Positions 38,625-47,525 are shown, counted from the first letter of the stretch. The stretch: 64,000 nucleotides of DNA from Rhizobium sp. P32RR-XVIII (GCF_012641395.1 NZ_JABAIH010000002.1:372001-436000); one strand, 5' to 3'. Made by a program: numbers and translations. Notes: generated by a model not told the origin, from the sequence alone.

Positions 38625-38963
38625 ATGACCGGAAAGACAGTGACGCGAGCAGACCTGGCGGAATCGGTATTCCGGAAGGTCGGTCTCTCCCGTACCGAGT
38701 CGGCTGAACTCGTAGAGACCGTGCTCGATGAAATCTGCAACGCCATCGTACGTGGCGAGACCGTCAAGCTTTCCTCGTTCGCTACCTTTCAGGTCCGCGA
38801 CAAGAACGAGCGCATCGGCCGAAATCCCAAGACCGGCGAAGAGGTTCCGATTTCGCCGCGCCGCGTGATGACCTTCAAGGCCTCGAATGTCCTCAAAACG
38901 CGCATTCTCAAGGCGCACGCGATGCGGAAGATCAAGCAGAAGCCTGCAAATCCCGCCATGTAA
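38625..38963 (+). CDS. ihfA: Integration host factor subunit alpha
   Basis: 112 residues. DNA-bending HU/IHF protein. [20 protein letters not shown] at the N-terminus and the beta-arm region [18 protein letters not shown] with the intercalating Pro are clear. The alpha assignment rests on the family pattern and on the plsX-fabH-ihfA-merR order, which is widespread in alphaproteobacteria. Confidence 0.97.
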   Translation: MTGKTVTRADLAESVFRKVGLSRTESAELVETVLDEICNAIVRGETVKLSSFATFQVRDKNERIGRNPKTGEEVPISPRRVMTFKASNVLKTRILKAHAMRKIKQKPANPAM

Positions 38964-39145
38964 GGCCGCCGACGAAGAGCTGGCCCTCCTTATCTCTGAT
39001 TGATATCTCCCTATCTTTTTCTTCGGTTTCGCCTTCCGATCTGTGGGCTGCGCGAAGACGTGACTTGAATTCGACGCCTCAAACCGTTGAAATATGATGA
39101 GTCGCGGTTTCGACCGCCACGCTAGATGGTGTAGGGAGTACGACG

Positions 39146-39682
39146 TTGGACAAGAGCCCCGATGCTTTCCGAACAATCAGCGAGGTTGCGGACGACCTTG
39201 ATCTTCCGCAACATGTTCTCCGTTTCTGGGAAACCCGCTTTCCCCAGATAAAACCGATGAAACGAGGCGGCGGACGCCGCTATTACCGGCCGGAAGATGT
39301 CGATCTTCTGAAGGGAATACGGCATCTTCTTTATGACCACGGCTACACGATCAAGGGCGTTCAGAAGCTCTTGAAGACCAACGGCAACAAGTTCGTCGTG
39401 GCTGTTGCGCAAGGCGATCTCGCCAGCGTCGAGGCACTGGCGACAGGCCCCAAGGATGGCGGTTCGAGCGAGCCGCGCGTCAGCGTTGCAGATGAGGATC
39501 AGCTGGTCGGGCGCGCAAAGGCACCGATTACGCGCCGTTTCTTCAACTTCGTCAGCGGCGACGATGATCAAGCCGACGTCTCGATCGGCAAGTCGAGCGT
39601 CGGCAAGGAGGATAGAGCGCTGCTTCAGGAGGCGCTTTACGATCTCCTGGAATGTAAGCGCCTTCTCGATCAGGTCCGGTAG
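39146..39682 (+). CDS. MerR-family transcriptional regulator
   Basis: 178 residues. The start is TTG at 39146, with GGGAG 7 bases ahead. The winged-helix head is [20 protein letters not shown], then [20 protein letters not shown] and [19 protein letters not shown]. The C-terminal half is variable and lacks metal-binding cysteines, so it is not a metal sensor. The usual rhizobial partner is ihfA upstream and tRNA-Pro downstream; here the tRNA lies 4.6 kb away. Confidence 0.93.
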   Translation: MDKSPDAFRTISEVADDLDLPQHVLRFWETRFPQIKPMKRGGGRRYYRPEDVDLLKGIRHLLYDHGYTIKGVQKLLKTNGNKFVVAVAQGDLASVEALATGPKDGGSSEPRVSVADEDQLVGRAKAPITRRFFNFVSGDDDQADVSIGKSSVGKEDRALLQEALYDLLECKRLLDQVR

Positions 39683-39706
39683 GCGACAAAGCCCGAGCGA
39701 ATCCGG

Positions 39707-40771
39707 CTATGCTCGTTTGGACAACACCACGGCGGCCATGTAGGGTTCATGGGGCCTGGGACATTCAGACAGTCGACGCTCAAAGCGGGTAAACAGCTCA
39801 GTCACCAAGGCGGCTTGTTCGCGAGACGGCTCAATCAAGCTGGCGATCATCGGCCCGCACCAAGCTTGCGTCATGTCTCCGTGATGCTTGGCGAAGGCCA
39901 ATGCATCACCACTTCTTTCGAATTGCTCCCAACAAGGATCGGTGAGTTTGACGAGATCAAGATGCTCGAGTTCAAGGTCAGCGAAATTTTCAGCTTGTAT
40001 AAACGGCTGCTGAATCTCTTCCAATGTTCGAAGACCAATCGGTATCGTGAGATGATTCTGCTCTCGTTCCGAAAGCCGGCCATCCGTCCTCATGTCGCAT
40101 ACAGCCGACCACAGCTCGCCGAGCAGCCATTCCCAGCCGGTGACGGTCGCCGTGCGGGCCGTAAACCCCGCTAAGAGTTTAGCGCCAGGCCGCATTTCCC
40201 GCGACCGCAGCGTCAGGAAGCGTTCCCAATCTCTTGCCTGTTGCTCTTTCACTGCAGAGACCACAGTCGGCGTGGCACTCATTCCAGCGAGAATATGGTC
40301 AGGCGCTTCTATCGTGGTGGCACTCATCCACTGCAATGCCCAGGTTGTCCAGCCAAGATGCACGCGCTGAGGCGAGAGCAATTGCTCGAAATACGACCTG
40401 CCGATCGCGGAAGGAAAGACATCAGAAGCGTCGTTCATATAGCTGCCCGGCTCTGACACAAGCGCTTCGAACAGGGCCGAAAAATCATTCGATGGAAGGT
40501 CCGTATGGACGACTTCGATTGGCACGGATGGGCCGGATCGGAACCGCAGCGTCTTAATCGCAACGCGCATGGGGGCCATCGAATTGCGGCCTTGCGAGGA
40601 ACCGTAATCAACGATGGTCAGGGGACCTTCGCCAACGACTACCGTCCGGCACGCGGTTTCCCATAATGAAAGAAGTGCGGCAATGCCAGTCGCCTGCATC
40701 GCGGAATGACGGTTATAGAAGCCGTCTCCTTTCATCGCCACCAGATGAGATCGCGTTGGATCGTTTGGCAT
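39707..40771 (-). CDS. SABATH-type SAM-dependent carboxyl methyltransferase
   Basis: 354 residues. It follows the plant SABATH (salicylate/jasmonate/IAA methyltransferase) pattern: MKGDGFYNRHSAMQ (13-26), the SAM-binding DYGSSQGRNSM (55-65), DLPSNDFSALF (91-101), then GSYMNDASDVFPSAIG and HLGWTTWALQWMS (138-150). Such enzymes methylate carboxyl groups of small acids to give often volatile esters. The acid is not readable. It is 49 bases downstream of a receiver-domain gene on the same strand, so both may be one transcript. Bacterial members of this plant-known family are sparse, which suggests transfer. Confidence 0.85.
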   Translation of the reverse strand: MPNDPTRSHLVAMKGDGFYNRHSAMQATGIAALLSLWETACRTVVVGEGPLTIVDYGSSQGRNSMAPMRVAIKTLRFRSGPSVPIEVVHTDLPSNDFSALFEALVSEPGSYMNDASDVFPSAIGRSYFEQLLSPQRVHLGWTTWALQWMSATTIEAPDHILAGMSATPTVVSAVKEQQARDWERFLTLRSREMRPGAKLLAGFTARTATVTGWEWLLGELWSAVCDMRTDGRLSEREQNHLTIPIGLRTLEEIQQPFIQAENFADLELEHLDLVKLTDPCWEQFERSGDALAFAKHHGDMTQAWCGPMIASLIEPSREQAALVTELFTRFERRLSECPRPHEPYMAAVVLSKRA

Positions 40772-40820
40772 GTCATCGCCTCGCGTGGCATAGCGGAAGC
40801 TCGCGAACGCCTTGCAGGCG

Positions 40821-41180
40821 TCAAGCGCCAGCGAGGCTCCTCAGTGCCTGCTGCAGATCAGACAGTTGAAAGGGCTTCTTAACGATGGGGCGCGTCCGCT
40901 CGTCGATGCCTTCGGGCGGTTCCCCATAGCCAGTCGCAAACACATAGGGCTTTCCCCTGAGATCAAGCCGCTTTGCGACCGGAAGCGAACTCCGCCCTGC
41001 AAGCGACAGGTCGAGAATAGCTGCGTCGAATTCTGTGGTCTCGGCTTTCGCCAGCGCCTGGTCGAGATCGCCCGCGGTTGCCGATACGCGATATCCGATA
41101 TCGCCGAGCATATCTTCGAGAAGCATCGCGATCAGCGCATCGTCCTCGACGATGAATATGTCCTTGATGACCCTCAGCAC
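40821..41180 (-). CDS. Single-domain response regulator
   Basis: 119 residues, receiver domain only. It starts at GTG (41180) with GGAGGA 7 bases ahead. The acid pair is in IFIVEDDALIAMLLEDML, the phospho-acceptor is D57 in AAILDLSLAG, and the conserved Lys is in RPIVKKPFQL. No output domain is present, so it acts through a partner. It diverges from the hybrid histidine kinase gene and precedes the SABATH methyltransferase. Confidence 0.92.
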   Translation of the reverse strand: MLRVIKDIFIVEDDALIAMLLEDMLGDIGYRVSATAGDLDQALAKAETTEFDAAILDLSLAGRSSLPVAKRLDLRGKPYVFATGYGEPPEGIDERTRPIVKKPFQLSDLQQALRSLAGA

Positions 41181-41341
41181 CCGTGTTCCTCCAGGTGGTC
41201 GAACCGATATTCTGCCGGGCGAGCGGGTGTCGTCAAGATGGAATTCGTAATGATGAAGAAAACCCGTATTGCCGCCTCGAATCCGATATGCAAAATCGGA
41301 AAGGACGCCTCGGGCGTAGGGGTGAGGGAAGGCTCTTTTAT

Positions 41342-42964
41342 ATGGATTTGTTGAGCGCGACCGATTGGCTGCGTCAAAAGCCCCGGATGACCTATCCGCT
41401 GGCAGTTGCCTTGGTTGCTGTAACGTTTTTTCTGCGGCTCGCCGCAGGCGACGTGTTGAGCGGTTTTCCCTTCCTGGGTTTCTTTCCCGCGATTGTTTTT
41501 GCGAGCTTCCTCGGCGGCGCCGGGCCGGGCCTTCTTGCGGCGGTGCTATCCGCCTTTCTCGTGCAGCTATTCTTTGTTGAGCCGGACAATGCGTTCTGGC
41601 CCGAGGTTGGTTCGCAATGGCTCGCTCTTTCGACGTTTCTGATCAATGCCCTGATTGTCATCTGCTTGATGCAGGCGATCATCATCAGTCATCGCAGGCA
41701 GCGGAAGCTTCGGGAAGAACTCGCAAATTTCAACACGCGGCTCGAAGAGACCGTGGCGCGGCGCACCGCCCAACTCAAGCATGAGATGGAGGAGCATGCT
41801 GCTGCACAAGCGCAGGTCCGCCAGCTTCAAAAGATGGAGACGATCGGCCAGCTCACGGGCGGCGTCGCTCATGATTTCAATAACATGCTGGCGATCATCA
41901 TCGGCAGCCTCGATCTCGCGGAACGCCGCCTGGCCGGGAAGGAGGATCCGCGTCTTCTAAATTCCATCCAGAATGCGCGCGACGGTGCTCAGCGTGCGGC
42001 CGTGCTCACGGCGCGGCTGCTGGCGTTTTCACGGCAGCAACCCCTGGCGCCCGAGGTCATTGATCTCAACAGGCTGGTGGGCGGCATGTCCGAGCTTCTT
42101 CGCCGAACGCTCGGCGAGCACATCAAGATCGAGACCGTTCTCGCAGGTGGGCTGTGGCCGACCTTCGCCGACCTGAGCCAGCTTGAAAACGCCATTCTCA
42201 ATCTCGCGGTGAATGCCCGTGACGCAATGCCCGGCGGTGGCAAGCTGACAATCGAGACGGCAAATACTGAACTCGATGATCGTTACGCCCGCATGCATGC
42301 GGATGTCGATGCAGGCCAATATGTGATGACGAGCATCACAGACACCGGCATCGGCATGTCGCAGGAGGTCATAGAGCGCGCCTTCGATCCCTTCTACACG
42401 ACCAAGGGGCCGGGAAAGGGCACCGGCCTCGGCTTGAGCCAAGTGTACGGCTACGTGAAGCAAAGCCGGGGCCATATCAAGATTTATTCGGAGGTTGGCG
42501 GGGGCACGACCGCGAAGATTTACCTGCCCCGTCACGTCGGAGTGCAGACCGGGCGGCTTGCCGAATCCGGCGCTTTGCCCCTGCCGCAAGGCAGCGCCAA
42601 AGATACGATCCTGGTCGTCGAGGATGATGATGAGGTCCGCCGCATGACGATCGAGAGCCTGCGGGAACTCGGCTATACGGTGTTCGAGGCTTCGAGCGGC
42701 AGTGAGGCGCTGGAGGTGCTCGGGAAAAATCCCGATATCGATCTGGTTTTCACCGACATTATCATGCCGGAGATGAATGGCAGGCAACTCGCCGACGCCG
42801 TGAACGAAAAATGGCCGGACGTGAAAATCCTGTACACGACTGGCTATACGCGAAATGCGATCGTCCACAACGGCGTGCTGGACCACGGCGTGTCTCTGCT
42901 GGCCAAGCCCTTCAGCCTCGAGCAGCTCGCTCATAAAATCCGAGAGCTTCTGAGTACGCCTTGA
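41342..42964 (+). CDS. Hybrid sensor histidine kinase with DUF4118-like membrane domain
   Basis: 540 residues from the ATG at 41342. Three to four hydrophobic segments in a DUF4118-like block (about 18-110), then a coiled linker (LREELANFNTRLEETVARRT). The HisKA box is GGVAHDFNNMLAIIIGSLDL, followed by an HATPase domain (NLAVNARDAMPGGGKLTIET, DTGIGM, GKGTGLGLSQVYGYVKQSRG) and a C-terminal receiver (ILVVEDDDEVRR, DLVFTDIIMPEMNG, LLAKPFSLEQL). This is the HWE-unrelated Rhizobiales type that often has its own receiver. It may signal to the divergent single-domain regulator. Confidence 0.92.
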   Translation: MDLLSATDWLRQKPRMTYPLAVALVAVTFFLRLAAGDVLSGFPFLGFFPAIVFASFLGGAGPGLLAAVLSAFLVQLFFVEPDNAFWPEVGSQWLALSTFLINALIVICLMQAIIISHRRQRKLREELANFNTRLEETVARRTAQLKHEMEEHAAAQAQVRQLQKMETIGQLTGGVAHDFNNMLAIIIGSLDLAERRLAGKEDPRLLNSIQNARDGAQRAAVLTARLLAFSRQQPLAPEVIDLNRLVGGMSELLRRTLGEHIKIETVLAGGLWPTFADLSQLENAILNLAVNARDAMPGGGKLTIETANTELDDRYARMHADVDAGQYVMTSITDTGIGMSQEVIERAFDPFYTTKGPGKGTGLGLSQVYGYVKQSRGHIKIYSEVGGGTTAKIYLPRHVGVQTGRLAESGALPLPQGSAKDTILVVEDDDEVRRMTIESLRELGYTVFEASSGSEALEVLGKNPDIDLVFTDIIMPEMNGRQLADAVNEKWPDVKILYTTGYTRNAIVHNGVLDHGVSLLAKPFSLEQLAHKIRELLSTP

Positions 42965-42970
42965 GAGGGG

Positions 42971-42995
42971 GCGCGAAGCCGTCGAGGCTTCGCGC
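42971..42995. terminator. Hairpin between the histidine kinase and the DUF1236 gene
   Basis: Perfect 10-base arms GCGCGAAGCC / GGCTTCGCGC with a 5-base loop, between two convergent genes. No strong T-run on either side, so termination efficiency is uncertain. Confidence 0.55.
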
Positions 42996-43004
42996 TTGAC
43001 GCTG

Positions 43005-43319
43005 CTATTCAAGAACCTGAATAACCCGGTGCGTCTTTGGTTCGACAATCACTCGGCGTTCGTTGACGACGGTATAGGCATATCCGTCCATGTTGGGGAC
43101 AGTGTGGATTTCAACGGTATCCGGAAGCGTGGTGCCAACGATTACGTCGCCGTCATAGACAACGGAGGGCGTTTGCTGCTCCATCACATAGGTGCGGACT
43201 TCGCCCGGCAACACGACGGAACCGGTCGGTGCGGGGTCGATGACGACCGTACTCTGCGCGAAGGCGGCAGAGCAGACCGTCAGCATTACTGCGGCCGTAG
43301 CCAGCATGGTCTTGCGCAT
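43005..43319 (-). CDS. DUF1236 domain exported protein
   Basis: 104 residues. Signal peptide MRKTMLATAAVMLTVCSAAFA, with cleavage before QSTVV. The mature part has GSVVLPGEVRTYVMEQ, VIVGTTLPDTVEIHTVP and RRVIVEPKTHRVIQVL, the DUF1236 pattern of small rhizobial periplasmic proteins. Function is unknown; some are stress-inducible. Convergent with the kinase gene. Confidence 0.88.
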   Translation of the reverse strand: MRKTMLATAAVMLTVCSAAFAQSTVVIDPAPTGSVVLPGEVRTYVMEQQTPSVVYDGDVIVGTTLPDTVEIHTVPNMDGYAYTVVNERRVIVEPKTHRVIQVLE

Positions 43320-43555
43320 GGGATGACTCTCCTTTTCTTACCAAGCCATGGTCAAAACGCCCGCATAGGTTCGTTGTTCCGGAAAAGCTCGGCGGCAGTC
43401 CGCAACCTTGGCAAACCGGCTGTATCTGGCTACAGAGGATCGCAGGGAACGGTCTGGCGCCATGAGCACGCCAACCGCAATCCTGATCCTCTGCCGGCGT
43501 GGTCTAGCGCGCGCCGCCTTTCCTGCTCTCGAAGCTTCATTGCAAGGAATTTTCT

Positions 43556-44221
43556 GTGTCCACCTCGAATGTACCCGGTAAACCCTACGACGCCTTCCTC
43601 TTCGACATGGACGGCACCTTGCTCAATTCCATACCAGTGGTCGAGCGCGTCTGGGGCGATTGGGCAATGCGTCACGGCCTTGAGCCTGAAGTCTTCCTGA
43701 AAACGGTACACGGCGTGCGCGCCCGCGATACCATTCGCCAGTTGGCCCTTCCGGGCGTGGACCCGGACCATGAGGCCAGGGAACTGCTGATCGCGGAAAT
43801 GGAGGACGTGGACGGGATTGTCGAGATCCCCGGCGCAATCCGGTTTTTGGCGAGCGTCCCCGCCGGCAAATGGGCAATCGTCACCTCCGCGCCGATCGCT
43901 CTTGCAAAACGACGCATGGCGGCCGCCGGCATTCCGATGCCTGAGGTTATCGTCAGCGGCGAGGAGGTCTCCGCCGGCAAGCCCAGTCCGGAATGCTATC
44001 TGCTCGGCGCCAAGCGCTTAGGCGTCGATCCCAAGCGGTGCCTGGTCTTCGAAGATGCCGTTGCGGGCATCCTTGCGGGAGAAGGCGCAGGAGCCGACGT
44101 CACCGTCATTACCACCACACATACGACACCATTCGAGACCCCGCACTTTTCGATCGCGGACTACGAAGCATGGAGCGTCCGGCCAATCGGCGAAAACGCA
44201 ATCACGATGGTAGGAGCGTGA
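43556..44221 (+). CDS. HAD-family sugar-phosphatase-like hydrolase
   Basis: 221 residues, GTG start with AAGGA 7 bases ahead. HAD motif I is FLFDMDGTLLNS (nucleophile Asp), motif II the Ser/Thr in AIVTSAP, motif III the Lys in SAGKPSPECYLLGAKRLG, and motif IV CLVFEDAVAGILAGEGAG. The beta-phosphoglucomutase-like subfamily dephosphorylates sugar phosphates such as 2-deoxyglucose 6-phosphate. It lies just before tRNA-Pro. Confidence 0.9.
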   Translation: MSTSNVPGKPYDAFLFDMDGTLLNSIPVVERVWGDWAMRHGLEPEVFLKTVHGVRARDTIRQLALPGVDPDHEARELLIAEMEDVDGIVEIPGAIRFLASVPAGKWAIVTSAPIALAKRRMAAAGIPMPEVIVSGEEVSAGKPSPECYLLGAKRLGVDPKRCLVFEDAVAGILAGEGAGADVTVITTTHTTPFETPHFSIADYEAWSVRPIGENAITMVGA

Positions 44222-44313
44222 GAGGAATGTCGGCTTTTTTGAACGCATAGCGGCTTTTTCCGCTTGCATTAAAGGCGGCGAAAAACTAAACGAAACAAGC
44301 CGTTTCGGCAGGT

Positions 44314-44390
<77 letters not shown>

Positions 44391-44730
44391 TTTATCCCCT
44401 TGAAATCTCAGTCAGAATACTATTGGGCGCTTCCTACCTCAAGGAAGCAGAGCGAAAAGCGGACAGGATACTGCTTTCCGACGCCCGAAAAGTCCCAAAC
44501 AAAATTTCGGATTATTGTCCTCGCCCGGCCAAGGGGAACAATAATTGACCGATCGTCGCCTTTGTGCGCGCGACGGACCTCAGGGTCGATGAGTGCTTGA
44601 TCGAAAAGGCCCATGGTGAATCGGCAGGCGAGTTGGAGCGGGGGCCAAGGATAGGGCGGGCGCTCGGTGCAGGCGGCGATCACGTCGACGCGGTCGTCTG
44701 CGGAGGCCGGCCAGACGTGCGATCCACAAA

Positions 44731-44745
44731 GTTCAGGACCTGAAC
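44731..44745. repeat. Perfect palindrome GTTCAGG-A-CCTGAAC
   Basis: Seven-base arms around one base, an operator-like site about 115 bases ahead of the orphan terminator hairpin. No regulator gene is adjacent. Could also be chance. Confidence 0.4.
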
Positions 44746-44857
44746 ATCAGCCAGCTACCCCGTCACTGGTTACTGAGCGCCAACCTCCGGCCACGCCCGT
44801 GAGCCTTGCCCTAGACCTGCCAAGCGCGGGTATCGGGTATTGGGTTGCAACGATGGC

Positions 44858-44904
44858 GGAGACCCGGCCTAGGTCCTGGGAGGGTTTTTGCCGGGTCTCC
44901 TTTT
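44858..44904 (+). terminator. Orphan intrinsic terminator, possible end of a small RNA
   Basis: Perfect 11-base arms GGAGACCCGGC (44858-44868) and GCCGGGTCTCC (44890-44900), followed by TTTT. No open reading frame ends before it within several hundred bases, so it may terminate a non-coding RNA or be the remnant of a lost gene. Confidence 0.55.
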
Positions 44905-45117
44905 GCCGCACTGGGGTGCATGCGGCCCCATACTGTTGATCGAGCCCGGGCGATTCGAGCCATTGCAATGAACCGGTAAGGATAACGGCAGGTTAATATC
45001 CACCGGACGCGTTTCGATACGACACGCGGAACTGGATATCGAGGGTCTCCAAGGGGCCGATTTCGGCAAGCAGTATCGTGACGACCAGGAGAAGGCGTAC
45101 CGTCGCGCCGCTACGCC

Positions 45118-45231
45118 TCAGGCAAAAGCGAAAATAGGTGCAGAGACGATGACCAAGGCCAGAATCGAGGCGGCTGTCAGCTTAATGTTGCGCATGCGAC
45201 GGGTACGCACGCCGGTCCAGTCATAGACCAT
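45118..45231 (-). CDS. Candidate small membrane protein (37 residues)
   Basis: The product starts MVYDWTGVRTRRMRN and continues with a hydrophobic helix (SILALVIVSAPIFAFA) to the end. GAGGA lies about 10 bases before the ATG. A positively charged N-terminus (RTRRMR) plus one helix fits an inner-membrane small protein or a leader. Short rhizobial proteins with a YDW..RTRR start exist, but I cannot name a family. It is in the otherwise non-coding stretch before the antiporter and reads away from it. Confidence 0.45.
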   Translation of the reverse strand: MVYDWTGVRTRRMRNIKLTAASILALVIVSAPIFAFA

Positions 45232-45582
45232 AATCGAAGATCCTCATGATCGTGGGGCGCCGGCCGGAAACGATTCTCCAGACCTATGTTCACGCCGCCT
45301 GTTGCAAGCGCTTCTATCGCCTCACTCGCTTGCCTGAAGCTTTCGATAACAATCCGGAGCACCCACGATGTCGGTCCTCGACCCGCAAACGAATCCGCAC
45401 GCTCGCTTGCCAAGTATTGCTTCTTCGCGAAGGACGCCGGCGGGCGCGACGATGGTTTGATGCCCCCTCTCTCATGGCAGCCTTTTCCCATGATGAGGCA
45501 GCAACGCTGTGGAACCATTGCATTTCGATTGACTACGCCTTTTGATGAGAACCATCGCAATGAACCAGCACCGGGGGCGGGC
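45232..45582. other. 351-base region upstream of the antiporter
   Basis: An open frame continues upstream from the antiporter start to 45286, but its translation resembles nothing and lacks a good ribosome-binding site. I treat the stretch as leader/promoter sequence. No clear promoter, riboswitch or terminator was recognised. Confidence 0.45.
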
Positions 45583-47166
45583 ATGGAGGGCATTCACCTA
45601 TTCGAGCTGGTGATCGCGATGTTTCTTGCGATCATCGCGCTTCATTATGCCGCCCACAAGCTCACGCTTCCACCCTCCGTCGCGCTGCTCGCCGGCGGCG
45701 CGCTGCTTGCCTTCCTGCCGGGCGTGCCAGCGATCACTGTTGATCCTGGCCTCGTGCTCGTCATCTTCCTTCCGCCGCTGCTGTTGGACGGCGCCTGGTC
45801 TATCGCCGTCGCCCGTTTGCAACGCCATATGATCGGTATCGCCTCGCTTGCTGTCGGCGCGGTGTTCTTCACCTGCGCCGTCGTGGCAGTCGTGACCCAT
45901 CTCCTCTTTCCGTCGCTTCCCTGGGCTGCCTGCGCGGCCCTTGGTGCGATCGTATCGCCACCAGACGCCGTTTCCGCCCGCGCCGTTCTGGAGCGGGTGA
46001 AACTCCCTCGGCGGCTTCAGATTCTGCTTGAGGGCGAGAGTCTTCTCAACGATGCGAGCGGCCTCGTGCTCTTTCGTTTCGCGGTTGCGGCCGCCGCAAC
46101 CGGAGCCTTCAGCACGATCGAGGCCGTTGGAAACTTCTTCCTGCTGGGGCTCGGCGGTGCCGTCGTAGGGGTTGCTGTCGGGACCGCATGGGTCAAATTC
46201 GTTCGGCGCCTTGGCGATGAATACCTTATCATCGCCGCGACGACGCTGTTGGCCTGGATTTCCTATATGCTTGGAGAGCTGCTTCACGTTTCAGGTGTCA
46301 TCGCCACCGTCACCACGGGCCTGATTGCGACCTGGCACCAGCACACCGTGCTTTCGGCCGCAACGCGCATGCGAGGCTCGTCGTTCTGGACTGTAATGAT
46401 CTTCCTGATGGAAGCTTCGGTCTTCATATTGATCGGCTTGTCCCTGAGGGGCATCGTCGAGCGTGGCGGCGGCTTTGGCACCGTGGTCGCGACGATGGCG
46501 CTGCCGATATTGGTAATCCTCCTTACGCTCGTGGTCGCGCGCTTCGCCTGGGTGTTTGGATCCGATCTTGTCATCAAGCTATGCAACGCATTGGGCGTGA
46601 AAAGAGCCCAGCCGCTTGGAGTTGGTGGCGCTACCGTCCTAAGCTGGGCGGGCGTCCGCGGCGTGGTCACGCTCGCGCTAGCCCTGAGCTTGCCGGAGGG
46701 CTTCCCTGGCCGCGACTTCATTCTGGTGACGTCGTTCGCCGTCATCATCGGAACCGTGCTCGTGCAGGGCACGACGTTGGGGCGGGTGATCAGTTGGGTA
46801 AGGCTCACCGATCCGGAGTCGGAAAAAGCACGCCTCACCATGAGCCAGGCAGAAGCCGCCATGGCTCAGGCGCAACTGGCGACCGTCCAAAGCCTGGCAT
46901 ACGACGCCGAGGGAAATCTCATTCATCCTCGCCTGCTGGAGCAATATCAGCGCAGGGCCACCGCAATTATCGACTATGCCGAGCGCACGGAACAGTACGT
47001 GCCCGTGCTACACGCTCATTTCGATGTCGTTCTCAGGGCCGTGGCGACTGGACGCCGGGAACTCATTCGTCTTCACCGAGCCGGTGATATTGATGACGAG
47101 ACGCTGCAGGAGTTGGAACGGGATCTCGATCTCGAGGAACTAAGTGCGATTTCTGCAAAGTCGTGA
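45583..47166 (+). CDS. Na+/H+ antiporter, CPA1 family
   Basis: 527 residues from the ATG at 45583 (MEGIHLFELVIAMFLAIIAL). Twelve or more hydrophobic helices. The CPA1/NhaP-type ion-site region is ALGAIVSPPDAVSARAVLER and the following LEGESLLNDASGLVLFRFAV, with the paired acidic residues. VLSWAGVRGVVTLALALSLP is also typical. A cytoplasmic helical tail of about 110 residues (TMSQAEAAMAQAQLATVQSL onward) follows. It exchanges sodium or potassium for protons. The ribosome-binding site is weak. Confidence 0.93.
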   Translation: MEGIHLFELVIAMFLAIIALHYAAHKLTLPPSVALLAGGALLAFLPGVPAITVDPGLVLVIFLPPLLLDGAWSIAVARLQRHMIGIASLAVGAVFFTCAVVAVVTHLLFPSLPWAACAALGAIVSPPDAVSARAVLERVKLPRRLQILLEGESLLNDASGLVLFRFAVAAAATGAFSTIEAVGNFFLLGLGGAVVGVAVGTAWVKFVRRLGDEYLIIAATTLLAWISYMLGELLHVSGVIATVTTGLIATWHQHTVLSAATRMRGSSFWTVMIFLMEASVFILIGLSLRGIVERGGGFGTVVATMALPILVILLTLVVARFAWVFGSDLVIKLCNALGVKRAQPLGVGGATVLSWAGVRGVVTLALALSLPEGFPGRDFILVTSFAVIIGTVLVQGTTLGRVISWVRLTDPESEKARLTMSQAEAAMAQAQLATVQSLAYDAEGNLIHPRLLEQYQRRATAIIDYAERTEQYVPVLHAHFDVVLRAVATGRRELIRLHRAGDIDDETLQELERDLDLEELSAISAKS

Positions 47167-47258
47167 GGGGGCAAACCTGATTTCACGAGAGAAGAAGCAG
47201 AGAGACCTGGCGCGTCGATGCGGACCTCCCGCGTCGACGACGCTGTCCGCCTGTCTGC

Positions 47259-47525
47259 TCAGTCGTGACTGTCCACCACGTCCCGTCGCCTGACGAGCTT
47301 GAGGCTCCTGTCCGGCTGGATAATGTATGTCTCCTCGACCCATCGGCCGGTCGGGTCGATAAACGTATGGGGAAGAACGGAGCCGGGCGGCGATTTGGTC
47401 AATTTCGCCGCTGGCTGACCCCCATATGTGATGCTTCCCCGGATTGGCTCGATGCCTTCGGAAGCGTTGCTACAGCCGGATAGCGCAAGGGTAACAACCA
47501 AAATCATCCTTGAAATTTTCATCAT
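47259..47525 (-). CDS. Small lipoprotein of unknown function
   Basis: 88 residues from the ATG at 47525 (a second ATG follows at 47522). The N-terminus MMKISRMILVVTLALSGCSN carries a lipobox (LSGC), so it is a lipid-anchored envelope protein. The mature part has GIEPIRGSITYGGQPAAKLT and PTGRWVEETYIIQPDRSLKL, a small beta-rich domain. AAAGG before the ATG supports this start. Convergent with the antiporter. Confidence 0.75.
   Translation of the reverse strand: MMKISRMILVVTLALSGCSNASEGIEPIRGSITYGGQPAAKLTKSPPGSVLPHTFIDPTGRWVEETYIIQPDRSLKLVRRRDVVDSHD

Larger units (their letters stand above)
44391..45117. other. 727-base region after tRNA-Pro without a supported gene
   Basis: Reading frames here are short, lack ribosome-binding sites and show no family resemblance. 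It contains a perfect 15-base palindrome at 44731-44745 and an orphan terminator-like hairpin at 44858-44904. Parts look like decayed coding sequence. A small RNA ending at the hairpin is possible. Confidence 0.5.

Noticed and set aside
44420..44683. An 87-codon leftward reading frame after tRNA-Pro
   Set aside because: Composition and translation resemble nothing, it starts without a ribosome-binding site, and it reads into the tRNA neighbourhood. At most a decayed gene.
45286..45582. An N-terminal extension of the antiporter by 99 residues
   Set aside because: The extension is not membrane-like and not conserved with CPA1 proteins, whose sequence begins at MEGIHLFELVIAM.
45177..45593. A 138-codon leftward reading frame upstream of the antiporter
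   Set aside because: It overlaps the antiporter start and the better-supported 37-residue frame. The sequence is typical of high-GC chance frames.
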